NCBI GenBank assembly: GCA_003455235.1 | Contig: DMRT01000117.1 | Location: 1 to 10,195, forward strand | Length of the DNA: 10,195 nucleotides | Origin: Chitinophagaceae bacterium | GTDB lineage: Bacteria > Bacteroidota > Bacteroidia > Chitinophagales > Chitinophagaceae | Direction: 5' to 3' | Shown: positions 1 through 7,184 of the stretch, one piece after another | How the letters are laid out: each line of letters begins with the position of its first letter | How positions within the stretch are numbered: the stretch's first letter is position 1 | Position numbers and translations under genes: made by a program | The notes under the pieces: model-generated | Databases searched by the model: none | The model's input: the letters and a program-made list of their open reading frames with translations, nothing else | What the model was told of the DNA's origin: nothing

Positions 1-1047
1 GATCTCCTTGAAAGCAGGAATATTGACTGGACCTGGATCAATAAAACTTTCCGGAACTCACCTGCTGCATTTGAAGAAGTGTTGTTCAGGATACATTATA
101 AAAGAAAGAAGTTACTTCCCGGAGAAAGTGTTTCCCGGATATTATTATTCCTTTCCACCGGCTACCTGTCAACCAATGACATCCGTTACTTCAATGAATT
201 CCTTTGGTTCTACAAGGAGACGGAGCATGAAAAGGAAATGATGGATGGATGCATGGAACGGTTCCATGCCAGTCTTGATGAAAAGGGTTGTCATCATCTT
301 CCGGAAAGCCTGGTTCAGTACCCGGTTAATACGGCAGGGCGTGATCTGGATAGCATCACCGTAATAAATAATAGTCCGCTGAAAGTATGCCTGATCGGGT
401 TCCCGCCTTTTTTCGGGCCGGTTATTAAACAATTAAAAAAAGAAGGGCACCAGGTGCACCAGTATTTTATTCCTTACCATCCGAACAGGTATATAAACCG
501 GTTGCTGAAATTTAAACTGCCGGTGAAACTGCTGTCGATGCTGAAAGGAAATTTCTATACGTATAAAACACTGAACTACGATCCGCGGGACGAACAGATC
601 GGAAAGGAACTGAAAAAAGAAAAATTTGATATCGGATTCCATAAACTTAACCTGATCATCCGGGAAAATATATTCGGATCCTTCCGGCTTGGATTATTGA
701 ATGATCATTGGGGATACCTGCCTTTGATGAGGGGCAAATCAACCATTGCCTACTCGCTGCTGCTGGATGTACCTGTTATCTCAACCATACACTTCATCAA
801 CGAGGGCATCGACAGCGGCCCCATTGTTGGTTACCAGATGGCCCAGTACAGCAATGCAGCATCTGCAGATGATGTACGCGGTATCCTGAAGAAGAAAATG
901 CCGCAAAGAGTGGTGGCCGCCATTAAATTTGCCGGAAGCAACAACTTTACCTCAAAAGAAAACAATAAAGAAGCGGGGGCTACTTTTTATGAAATGCATC
1001 CCTGGCTGAATGAACACATCAACTCACGGATCTTAAAAAAGAAGTGA
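1..1047 (+). CDS. Formyltransferase-like protein with extra N-terminal region (5'-partial)
   Basis: The frame is open from the first base, so the start lies upstream; 348 residues are visible, numbered here from the window edge. Residues from about 128 (KVCLIGF) to about 290 resemble the formyl_transf_N fold of methionyl-tRNA and sugar-nucleotide formyltransferases, which move a formyl group from N10-formyltetrahydrofolate to an amine. The family's catalytic Asn, His and Asp appear as N234 and H236 in NDHWGYLP and D271 in GIDSGPIV, and the usual LP..RG follows the His. At least 127 residues precede this fold. They read as plausible protein (aromatic-rich, e.g. FLWFYKE) but match nothing I recognise. 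Internal ATGs at 238 and 241 could be the true start of a separate enzyme, although the frame is uninterrupted. In a glycan operon, formylation of an amino sugar is more likely than of Met-tRNA. The stop lies 30 bases before the next gene. The formyltransferase fold is fairly sure; the substrate is inference. Confidence 0.72.
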   Translation, partial: DLLESRNIDWTWINKTFRNSPAAFEEVLFRIHYKRKKLLPGESVSRILLFLSTGYLSTNDIRYFNEFLWFYKETEHEKEMMDGCMERFHASLDEKGCHHLPESLVQYPVNTAGRDLDSITVINNSPLKVCLIGFPPFFGPVIKQLKKEGHQVHQYFIPYHPNRYINRLLKFKLPVKLLSMLKGNFYTYKTLNYDPRDEQIGKELKKEKFDIGFHKLNLIIRENIFGSFRLGLLNDHWGYLPLMRGKSTIAYSLLLDVPVISTIHFINEGIDSGPIVGYQMAQYSNAASADDVRGILKKKMPQRVVAAIKFAGSNNFTSKENNKEAGATFYEMHPWLNEHINSRILKKK

Positions 1048-1077
1048 GCATGCATACCATTAACAAACTGAAACACA

Positions 1078-2253
1078 GTGAACCGTTTAGTCACAGAGTC
1101 ATTAAGAAAGCTCCAGCGCTATTGCGAGGATGAAGACTTCAAAGGGTATGATCCTTATGACGGATTGAACAGCCGCCTGTTTCAGTCATTGCCTGTTATT
1201 TCAAAAAAACGTTTTTTCCGACTGGCGTGGATACAATTCTTCAAACGTTCGCCGCTGAACCTGCGGCCCGTTACCGGGGTAAAGAAAGAATACAATCCCA
1301 AAGGACTGGGTTTATTCCTGGCAGGTTACTGCAGTCTTTACCAGAAGCAACCGAGTGAAGAATACAGGAAAAGAATCAGCTCACTTGCTGAAGCAATTCT
1401 TGCATTGAAGAATGAAGGATACAGCGGCGCCTGCTGGGGATACAATTTTGACTGGCAGGCCCGGGCTTTCTTTCAGCCGAAAAATACCCCGACGGTAGTG
1501 GCATCCACTTTTGTTGCCAATGCATTGCTGGATGCATACAGTATTACAAAAGATGAGCAACTTCTTAAAACAGCCAGGAGTAACTGTGATTTTATTCTGA
1601 GGGACCTGAACCGGACCTATGATGATAAAGGGGATTTTGCATTCTCCTATTCACCCATGGATACCAGCGTGGTGTTCAATGCATCATTGCTGGGCAGCCG
1701 TTTGTTAAGCAGGGTATACAGCTATACACAGGAAAAGGAACTCGTTCGGGAAGCAAAGAAATCCGTGAACTATTGCTGTGGTTTTCAGAAAGAAGATGGT
1801 TCCTGGGGATATGGCACATTGCCTTTTCATCAGTGGATCGATAACTTTCATACGGGCTATAATCTTGAATGTATTCATGAGTATATGGAATTCTCGGGTG
1901 ATAATAGTTACCGGGAACACGTGCGGAAAGGATTTGAGTATTACATCAATACTTTTTTCTCGGAGGAAGGAATACCCAGGTATTACAGCAATTCAACCTA
2001 CCCGATTGATGTGCATGCGCCGGCGCAGATGGTGATCACGCTGGCCAGGCTGGGGAAATTTGACGCACATAAAAAAACAATGGATAAGGTGCTGGCCTGG
2101 ACGATAAAAAACATGCAATCTCCAGCCGGATTCTTTTATTACCAGGTGAATAAATATTTTTCATCACGCATACCCTATATAAGATGGGCGCAGGCGTGGA
2201 TGTTTTATGCGCTTACCACGTACACGAAACTTGAAAACAATGAAACGAATTAG
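1078..2253 (+). CDS. Unassigned protein of a glycan operon, alpha/alpha-toroid-like
   Basis: This 391-residue soluble protein has no signal peptide or membrane segment. I chose the GTG at 1078 because an in-frame TGA at 1069 blocks anything further upstream and no ATG follows before apparently conserved sequence (YDPYDGLNS, residues 24-32). No Shine-Dalgarno motif is visible. The chain is mainly helical, with repeated aromatic and Gly-rich motifs: CWGYNFDWQAR (119-129), DGSWGYG (240-246), a His/Asp/Glu-rich HQWIDNFHTGYNLE (251-264), YPIDVHAPAQ (308-317) and RWAQAWMFYAL (369-379). This recalls six-hairpin or alpha/alpha-barrel enzymes such as epimerases, polysaccharide lyases, unsaturated glycosidases, or the QW motifs of terpene cyclases. 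I cannot name a family. It overlaps the following glycosyltransferase gene by 14 bases, implying translational coupling and a role in making or modifying the same glycan. Any specific catalytic role is inference. Confidence 0.7.
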   Translation: MNRLVTESLRKLQRYCEDEDFKGYDPYDGLNSRLFQSLPVISKKRFFRLAWIQFFKRSPLNLRPVTGVKKEYNPKGLGLFLAGYCSLYQKQPSEEYRKRISSLAEAILALKNEGYSGACWGYNFDWQARAFFQPKNTPTVVASTFVANALLDAYSITKDEQLLKTARSNCDFILRDLNRTYDDKGDFAFSYSPMDTSVVFNASLLGSRLLSRVYSYTQEKELVREAKKSVNYCCGFQKEDGSWGYGTLPFHQWIDNFHTGYNLECIHEYMEFSGDNSYREHVRKGFEYYINTFFSEEGIPRYYSNSTYPIDVHAPAQMVITLARLGKFDAHKKTMDKVLAWTIKNMQSPAGFFYYQVNKYFSSRIPYIRWAQAWMFYALTTYTKLENNETN

Positions 2254-2989
2254 TATCTGCGATGTGCCCGTTGATTCACTGACCATGCAGGAAACCATTG
2301 GCCTGATTGATAATGCCATCGTGCAGCGGAAATCCATTCATCATGTAGTGATTAATGCGGCCAAAGTGGTGAATGCACAAAAAGACTCGGAGCTGAAGGA
2401 ATCAATTGTAAACTGTGATATCATCAATGCCGACGGCCAGGCGATAGTATGGGCCTCCCGCTTTTTAAACCGCTCTTTACCGGAACGGGTGGCAGGTATT
2501 GATATCATGACCAACCTGGTGAAACTGGCGGCCGAAAAAAAGTACCGCATATTTTTCCTGGGAGCCAAAGAAGAAGTGGTTACCAGGGTGGTGGAAGTTT
2601 ATGGGAAACAATACGGAGAACAGATCATTGCCGGCTACCGCAATGGGTATTTTAAAAAGGAAGAGGAACAGGAAGTGGCCAGGCAGATAGCAGACTCAGG
2701 CGCAAGTATCCTGTTTGTGGCCATGAGTTCTCCCAAAAAGGAGATATTTTTGAATACATATAAAGAGGTAATTAAAACGCCGTTTATCATGGGCGTGGGA
2801 GGGAGCTTTGATGTAGTATCGGGACTGGTGAAAAGAGCCCCCATGTGGATGCAGAAAACGGGCCTGGAGTGGTTTTACCGGGTGATGCAGGAGCCCAGGC
2901 GTATGTGGAAACGGTATCTTTTCGGAAATTCTGAGTTTATTTACCTCGTATTAAAAGAAAAAACAAAACAGGTTTTCAGAACAAAATAA
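2240..2989 (+). CDS. WecG/TagA/CpsF family (GT26) N-acetylmannosamine-type glycosyltransferase
   Basis: This 249-residue protein has the typical length and motif order of GT26. These enzymes transfer ManNAc or ManNAcA from the UDP-sugar to an undecaprenyl-diphosphate-linked GlcNAc (or related sugar) at the cytoplasmic face of the inner membrane. Visible landmarks are VVINA with N39, NADGQ with D65 (the aspartate at the position proposed as catalytic in TagA), RVAGIDI (83-89), FFLGAKEE (105-112), the SSPKKE segment (163-168), GVGGSFD (185-191), and the C-terminal block KRAPMWMQKTGLEWFYRVMQ followed by EPRRMWKRYL (198-227). I chose the ATG at 2240 because the protein then begins with the usual MKRISICDVPVD; an earlier in-frame GTG at 2207 lies deep in the upstream gene. 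The start overlaps that gene's end by 14 bases. The adjacent wecB supplies the likely donor, UDP-ManNAc. Family is near certain; the exact donor and acceptor are inferred. Confidence 0.93.
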   Translation: MKRISICDVPVDSLTMQETIGLIDNAIVQRKSIHHVVINAAKVVNAQKDSELKESIVNCDIINADGQAIVWASRFLNRSLPERVAGIDIMTNLVKLAAEKKYRIFFLGAKEEVVTRVVEVYGKQYGEQIIAGYRNGYFKKEEEQEVARQIADSGASILFVAMSSPKKEIFLNTYKEVIKTPFIMGVGGSFDVVSGLVKRAPMWMQKTGLEWFYRVMQEPRRMWKRYLFGNSEFIYLVLKEKTKQVFRTK

Positions 2990-3052
2990 ATGCATTTTAA
3001 AGGCGTTATAGTATGAGCATTTATTATATCTGAAAAACCCCCTTATACCCGG

Positions 3053-4168
3053 ATGAACATAACACTAATTGCTGGAGCCCGTCCCAATTTCATGAAGATT
3101 GCCCCGATGATCAGGGCGATAAAAGCTGCACAAGCTGAGGGGAAGGATATACAATACCGCCTGGTGCATACCGGTCAGCATTACGATAAGAAGATGAGCG
3201 GTGATTTCTTTGAGCAACTGGGAATTCCAGAGCCGGATACCAACCTTGAATGCGGGGGTGGCACACAGGCCGAACAAACAGCCGCTATTATGGTGAAGTT
3301 TGAACAGGAACTGGTGGCTAACCGCCCCGATCTTGTATTGGTAGTGGGTGATGTTACGTCGACCATGGCATGTACCATTACGGCAAAAAAACTTTGTGTG
3401 GATGTGGCACACGTGGAAGCGGGCATACGGTCGGGAGATATGACGATGCCGGAAGAAATTAACCGGATCGTTACCGACTCATTGTGCGATTATTTCTTTA
3501 CCACAAGTGAACAGGCCAATGCACAGCTGCGGAAAAGCGGGGTGCCCGATTCAAGAATTTTCTTTGTCGGCAATACCATGATCGATACGCTTTATCAAAA
3601 CCTGGAAAGATTGCGTAAACCGGCTTTCTGGGATGAGCATAAATTGAAAGCAGGCGATTATTTCCTGGTAACATTGCACCGCCCTTCCAACGTGGATGAT
3701 CCTAAAAAACTGGCCTCCATCCTGCAGGCGATCAGGGAAGCATCCCTGGATTTCCCGGTCATATTCCCGGTTCATCCAAGAACAAGACAAATCATTGATA
3801 AGTTCGGATTGCATGATGAAAAAATGATCATGATTGACCCGCAAGGCTACCTGGAGTTTATATACCTGGTTAAAAATGCAAAAGGGATAATCACCGACTC
3901 CGGCGGTATTACGGAAGAGGCAACGGTATTGCACATTCCCTGTTTAACCCTGAGGAATTCAACAGAACGACCTGAAACAGTTACCGTGGGTACGAATGAA
4001 CTCATCGGGGATGATATCTATAAACTGAAGCCCAATATACAGCGGATCATCGACGGGAAGTGGAAAAAAGGAATGATACCCCCTTACTGGGATGGCAAGA
4101 CTTCGGAGCGGATCGTTGATGCATTAAGCACCGTATACCAGGTAAACACCATGGTGAACGCCTCCTGA
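3053..4168 (+). CDS. wecB: UDP-N-acetylglucosamine 2-epimerase, non-hydrolysing
   Basis: This 371-residue cytoplasmic enzyme interconverts UDP-GlcNAc and UDP-ManNAc, supplying ManNAc-type donors. The family signatures are all present: the N-terminal GARPNFMKIAPM (8-19), HTGQHYD (39-45), VVGDVTST with D100, HVEAGIRSG with E122, MPEEINR with E134/E135, TLHRPSN (208-213), VHPRTR with H241, the UDP-binding TDSGGITEEA (281-290) and RNSTERPET (301-309). The catalytic Asp/Glu/His residues known from the E. coli and Bacillus enzymes are therefore kept, and the length is standard. The start is the only sensible ATG. The 63-base gap from the preceding gene contains no recognisable promoter or terminator, so co-transcription with the GT26 gene is likely. 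No wecC-type UDP-ManNAc dehydrogenase lies in this window, so the product may be used as ManNAc, or oxidised by an enzyme encoded elsewhere. Confidence 0.95.
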   Translation: MNITLIAGARPNFMKIAPMIRAIKAAQAEGKDIQYRLVHTGQHYDKKMSGDFFEQLGIPEPDTNLECGGGTQAEQTAAIMVKFEQELVANRPDLVLVVGDVTSTMACTITAKKLCVDVAHVEAGIRSGDMTMPEEINRIVTDSLCDYFFTTSEQANAQLRKSGVPDSRIFFVGNTMIDTLYQNLERLRKPAFWDEHKLKAGDYFLVTLHRPSNVDDPKKLASILQAIREASLDFPVIFPVHPRTRQIIDKFGLHDEKMIMIDPQGYLEFIYLVKNAKGIITDSGGITEEATVLHIPCLTLRNSTERPETVTVGTNELIGDDIYKLKPNIQRIIDGKWKKGMIPPYWDGKTSERIVDALSTVYQVNTMVNAS

Positions 4169-4239
4169 GGAGCCTGGCATCAAATGAATTAATTTCACAA
4201 AACAAACACACTCAGAACCACTGAATAAATAGACCTGGC

Positions 4240-5634
4240 ATGAACCGGCAGTTTGAAAGATACTTGCAGATTACATTGATTTTATTGGACCTGCTGGTAT
4301 TGAACAGCATCTTCTTCATATGCCAGATCATTTTTAAAACACACCTGCTCACAAATATTGCCAATGCTTATTTTAATTTCTGGGTGGTGGCCAATATTTT
4401 CTGGGTCATCCCTTCCTTTATTTTAAGAACCTATGCCGGCAAGATCATTCTGAGTTTTGAATACTTTACCCGGCGCACCATACAGGTATACATGTTCTGG
4501 ATCATACTGGTGCTCTTTTACCTTTTCTTTTCTTTCGAGGTGAATATCTCCAGGCTGTTCATTTTCACCATCATCATCAGCTTTGGTGTGGGACTGATCA
4601 TTAACCGCTTCCTGTACCTGGGCATCCGGAACTATTACAAAAAAAGCGACCACATCTTCAAGAAGGTGCTGATCCTCGGCTATAACGACACGGCAAAAAA
4701 ACTGGCCAAGTATTTTGAAGAAGACGGGATCAATACCCAGCTGATCGGCTTTGTAGAAGAAGAAGGCAACGTACATGAGCTTACGCATTACCCCATTCTC
4801 ACCGGGCTTGGAAATACCCTGGAAGTTGCAAAGGAGATGAATATCAATGAAATCTTTTCCACCATCACCCCCGAACAGGACAAGAGTATTTACGACCTGA
4901 TGTTCCAGTCGGAGAAGGAATGTATCCGTTTCAAGATTGTTCCAAACCTGTCTGTATTTATTACCCGGGATGTACACATTGAATATTTTGGAGACCTTCC
5001 CATTCTTTCCTTAAGAAGCGAACCTCTTGATGATGTGGGCAACCGCATCAAAAAAAGAGCACTCGATATTATTGTAAGCTCCTTTGTGATCATTTTTATT
5101 TTATCCTGGCTGATTCCTATCCTGGGGATCCTGATCAAACTGGAATCACGGGGCCCGATATTTTTTGGCCAGTTGCGTACGGGTAAGAACAAGCAGACAT
5201 TCAAGTGCCTGAAATTCCGGAGTATGAAAGCCGGTAATAAAGAGGCCGACCTGAAGCAGGCTACCCGCAATGATGCCCGGGTTACCCGGATCGGGCGGAT
5301 AATCCGGAAGACCAGCCTGGATGAGTTTCCCCAATTCCTCAATGTATTCAAAGGCGAAATGAGCCTGGTTGGTCCGAGGCCTCACATGCTGAAGGTTACA
5401 ACCGATTATTCCAAAGTAGTAGACGATTATATGATCCGCCAGTTCTTAAAACCCGGCATAACCGGTTGGGCGCAGATAAACGGATACCGGGGTGAGATTA
5501 CCAATCCCGAGCAGATTAAAATGAGGGTGAACAAAGACCTGTGGTATCTCGAAAACTGGAGTCTGTGGCTTGATATACAAATCCTGTTTCTTACTATATA
5601 CCACGTTTTAAAAGGAAATAAAAACGCCTTCTGA
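4240..5634 (+). CDS. Undecaprenyl-phosphate hexose-1-phosphate transferase (WcaJ/PssY-like, polyisoprenyl-phosphate hexosyltransferase)
   Basis: This 464-residue membrane enzyme starts assembly of a surface glycan by moving hexose-1-phosphate from a nucleotide sugar to undecaprenyl phosphate. Hydrophobic segments lie near residues 8-33, 45-63, 81-98 and 104-124. A CoA-binding-like Rossmann domain follows (about 141-235, starting KKVLILGYNDTAKK). A fifth hydrophobic helix (276-298) leads into the bacterial sugar transferase domain. That domain shows KRALDI (272-277), GPIFFGQLR (305-313), FKCLKFRSM (321-329), the catalytic Asp-Glu pair in TSLDEFPQF (D361, E362), SLVGPRP (375-381), PGITGWAQINGYRGE (405-419) and the common ending NAF. 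Length and layout match the large WcaJ-type class. The gene is last in the + strand operon: a 71-base gap precedes it and a hairpin terminator follows. The sugar cannot be read from the sequence; glucose, galactose or an N-acetylated sugar are all possible. Confidence 0.94.
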   Translation: MNRQFERYLQITLILLDLLVLNSIFFICQIIFKTHLLTNIANAYFNFWVVANIFWVIPSFILRTYAGKIILSFEYFTRRTIQVYMFWIILVLFYLFFSFEVNISRLFIFTIIISFGVGLIINRFLYLGIRNYYKKSDHIFKKVLILGYNDTAKKLAKYFEEDGINTQLIGFVEEEGNVHELTHYPILTGLGNTLEVAKEMNINEIFSTITPEQDKSIYDLMFQSEKECIRFKIVPNLSVFITRDVHIEYFGDLPILSLRSEPLDDVGNRIKKRALDIIVSSFVIIFILSWLIPILGILIKLESRGPIFFGQLRTGKNKQTFKCLKFRSMKAGNKEADLKQATRNDARVTRIGRIIRKTSLDEFPQFLNVFKGEMSLVGPRPHMLKVTTDYSKVVDDYMIRQFLKPGITGWAQINGYRGEITNPEQIKMRVNKDLWYLENWSLWLDIQILFLTIYHVLKGNKNAF

Positions 5635-5652
5635 TAAGAATCCATGAAGGAT

Positions 5653-5689
5653 AAAAAAAGAAGCGATGAACCCATCGCTCCTTTTTTTT
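5653..5689. terminator. Bidirectional intrinsic terminator between convergent operons
   Basis: AGCGATG (5662-5668) pairs with CATCGCT (5673-5679) around an AACC loop. An A-run (5653-5659) lies on one side and a T-run (5682-5689) on the other, so the hairpin ends in a U-tract in either direction. It sits 19 bases after the hexose-phosphate transferase stop and 14 bases beyond the stop of the convergent deacetylase gene, so it can serve both operons. Confidence 0.88.
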
Positions 5690-5702
5690 ATAAGAAAGTG
5701 AT

Positions 5703-7163
5703 TTATTGTTTCAGCATTTTAACGCCGTACAGACGTCCTTCATTTTCCACCTGCACCATGTACAATCCCTGACTAAGTGCCGACGTATTTTCCACCCGGA
5801 TTACAGATGAAAGCGGGTTATATACTTTTGTGGTGCTCACCAGTTTGCCCGACATATCCATGACCCGTACGGTAACTTGTCCCTTCGGCATTTTTGCAAA
5901 CCGAACCCCGATGTAATCTGAAAATGGATTTACAGCCGGGTAAACCGCCTGGCTAAGGCCGTTGTTTTTTACGATTACCACATCACTGAGTTTTGAATAC
6001 CCGTCAATATCCACTGATTTCAACCGGTAGTAATTCAACTCGGTAGCTTCCACGTCGAGGTATTTGTAGTTTTTGTTTACAGAACTGGTGCCGGCTGCTG
6101 CAATGGTGCCGATGCGGCGGTAGGTAACACCATCGCTTGATCTTTCCAGCTGGAATTCCTTGCTGTTGATTTCTGAAGAAGTGGTCCATTCAAGCAGTAC
6201 GTTATTCCCCTTGAGTGTTCCGGTAAAGGAGAGCAGGGTAATTGGCAGCGGACCGTTTCCTGTTGGATTGCGTTCTATGGCAGAGTACTCTTTGTTCAGC
6301 CATGCCCGGGTAGTACTGTTGAACTGGGACGCATATTTTTCCTTTATCAGGTTCCAGTCGTACATCGTGTACGCAGCAGTGGCATCCTCATATTCTTCGT
6401 TGGTATTATTATCTGCCAAGTTTGAAGAGTAATTCATCACGTAATCATTGATTCCCACCCAAAGCCTGGTGGCCACCGCCTCCTGGGCAGCCATGGACGA
6501 ATATGTGTGGTCGGAATGATCGTTGGGATTGTTGGCTGTATTCAGTTCAGCTACATTTATCCAAACCTGCGGATCAGCACCTTTTTCTGCAAAGATGATT
6601 GCATAAATGGTGTTTACCAGCTGGCTCCAGGTATACGTATTCTGCCCGTCGATGGAAGTAAGGGAGGCAATATTGCCATCCTTTAATTTCTTTAATGAGT
6701 TATTGCCCGTTCCGGCATACCCGGCCCCGGTTTGCCCGCCATCAGGAAGGCGAAGAAAGTAATTCACCACGCTTCCCACCCCGTTTGAATTTCCGTATAC
6801 ATATTTCACCAGGTTCTTACTGTTGATAGAAACAACCTGAGAACTAGGAACCCCGTATGTTAGCGGGTAAGGTGTATTCATGAAATCGGCAACAAATTTT
6901 GAAGAATAAACCGCACCTTTCTCTTTTGCCTGGTAATACGGAGTGGTGGATCCGTTAAACATGCCCGGGCCATTGCCTTCATCTCCTGCTGTAAGTGTTA
7001 TAACCACCACTTTGCCTCCCGCATCAAGATCACTGATCAGTTTGTTCGACATGAACAGCTGCCAGTCATCTGCATCACCCACGATATAATAACTAACCTG
7101 TAGTTGCGCCCTGATCTGCTGCGTAAAAAGGAACAGTGCCAGTAGTAAAGTAATTCTTTTCAT
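5703..7163 (-). CDS. Secreted PIG-L/LmbE-family deacetylase-like protein with T9SS sorting domain; metal-ligand His replaced by Asp
   Basis: The 486-residue protein starts with a signal peptide (MKRITLLLALFLFTQQIRAQ). Residues about 21-300 form a PIG-L/LmbE-like domain, a family of zinc-dependent N-deacetylases acting mainly on N-acetylated sugars. The distal motif is intact (DHSDH, 215-219). The first motif, normally AHPDDE, reads GDADDW (29-34), so Asp30 replaces the usual metal-binding His while both following Asp residues remain. About 180 residues, more than in simple PIG-L proteins, separate the two motifs. Then come an Ig/FN3-like module (about 306-398, with LLEWTTSSEINSKEF) and a C-terminal type IX secretion sorting domain (about 407-486, ending KMLKQ), predicting export to the cell surface. 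AGGAAG directly abuts the ATG. The gene follows its paralogue after 21 bases, so they are probably co-transcribed. It could be a changed or inactive enzyme; Asp can bind metal, so loss of activity is not certain. Confidence 0.85.
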   Translation of the reverse strand: MKRITLLLALFLFTQQIRAQLQVSYYIVGDADDWQLFMSNKLISDLDAGGKVVVITLTAGDEGNGPGMFNGSTTPYYQAKEKGAVYSSKFVADFMNTPYPLTYGVPSSQVVSINSKNLVKYVYGNSNGVGSVVNYFLRLPDGGQTGAGYAGTGNNSLKKLKDGNIASLTSIDGQNTYTWSQLVNTIYAIIFAEKGADPQVWINVAELNTANNPNDHSDHTYSSMAAQEAVATRLWVGINDYVMNYSSNLADNNTNEEYEDATAAYTMYDWNLIKEKYASQFNSTTRAWLNKEYSAIERNPTGNGPLPITLLSFTGTLKGNNVLLEWTTSSEINSKEFQLERSSDGVTYRRIGTIAAAGTSSVNKNYKYLDVEATELNYYRLKSVDIDGYSKLSDVVIVKNNGLSQAVYPAVNPFSDYIGVRFAKMPKGQVTVRVMDMSGKLVSTTKVYNPLSSVIRVENTSALSQGLYMVQVENEGRLYGVKMLKQ

Positions 7164-7184
7164 CTTCCTGTGTTTTGTAGAAAA

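Noticed and set aside
2..241. Open frame in +2 ending in an ATGA overlap with an ATG at 238, as if an upstream gene ended there
   Set aside because: Its residues are Cys/Arg/Ser-rich with unnatural composition, while frame 1 reads as ordinary protein over the same bases. It is best explained as an off-frame shadow.
1050..1133. Short ATG frame (27 codons) before the toroid-like gene, considered as its true start with a frameshift
   Set aside because: It ends in a stop after a few codons within the toroid-like gene, and the GTG frame already covers the apparently conserved N-terminal residues without needing a shift.
4155..4182. Palindromic CTCCTGAGGAG at the end of wecB, considered as a terminator
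   Set aside because: The stem is only five bases and no T-run follows. The gene after it is in the same operon direction.
4172..4241. Direct repeat CCTGGCAT on both sides of the gap before the hexose-phosphate transferase gene
   Set aside because: Eight bases only, with no element or duplicated content between the copies; probably chance.
4423..4977. Long antisense open frame (184 codons) opposite the hexose-phosphate transferase gene
   Set aside because: It is fully antisense to a well-supported gene with clear motifs and shows no domain of its own.
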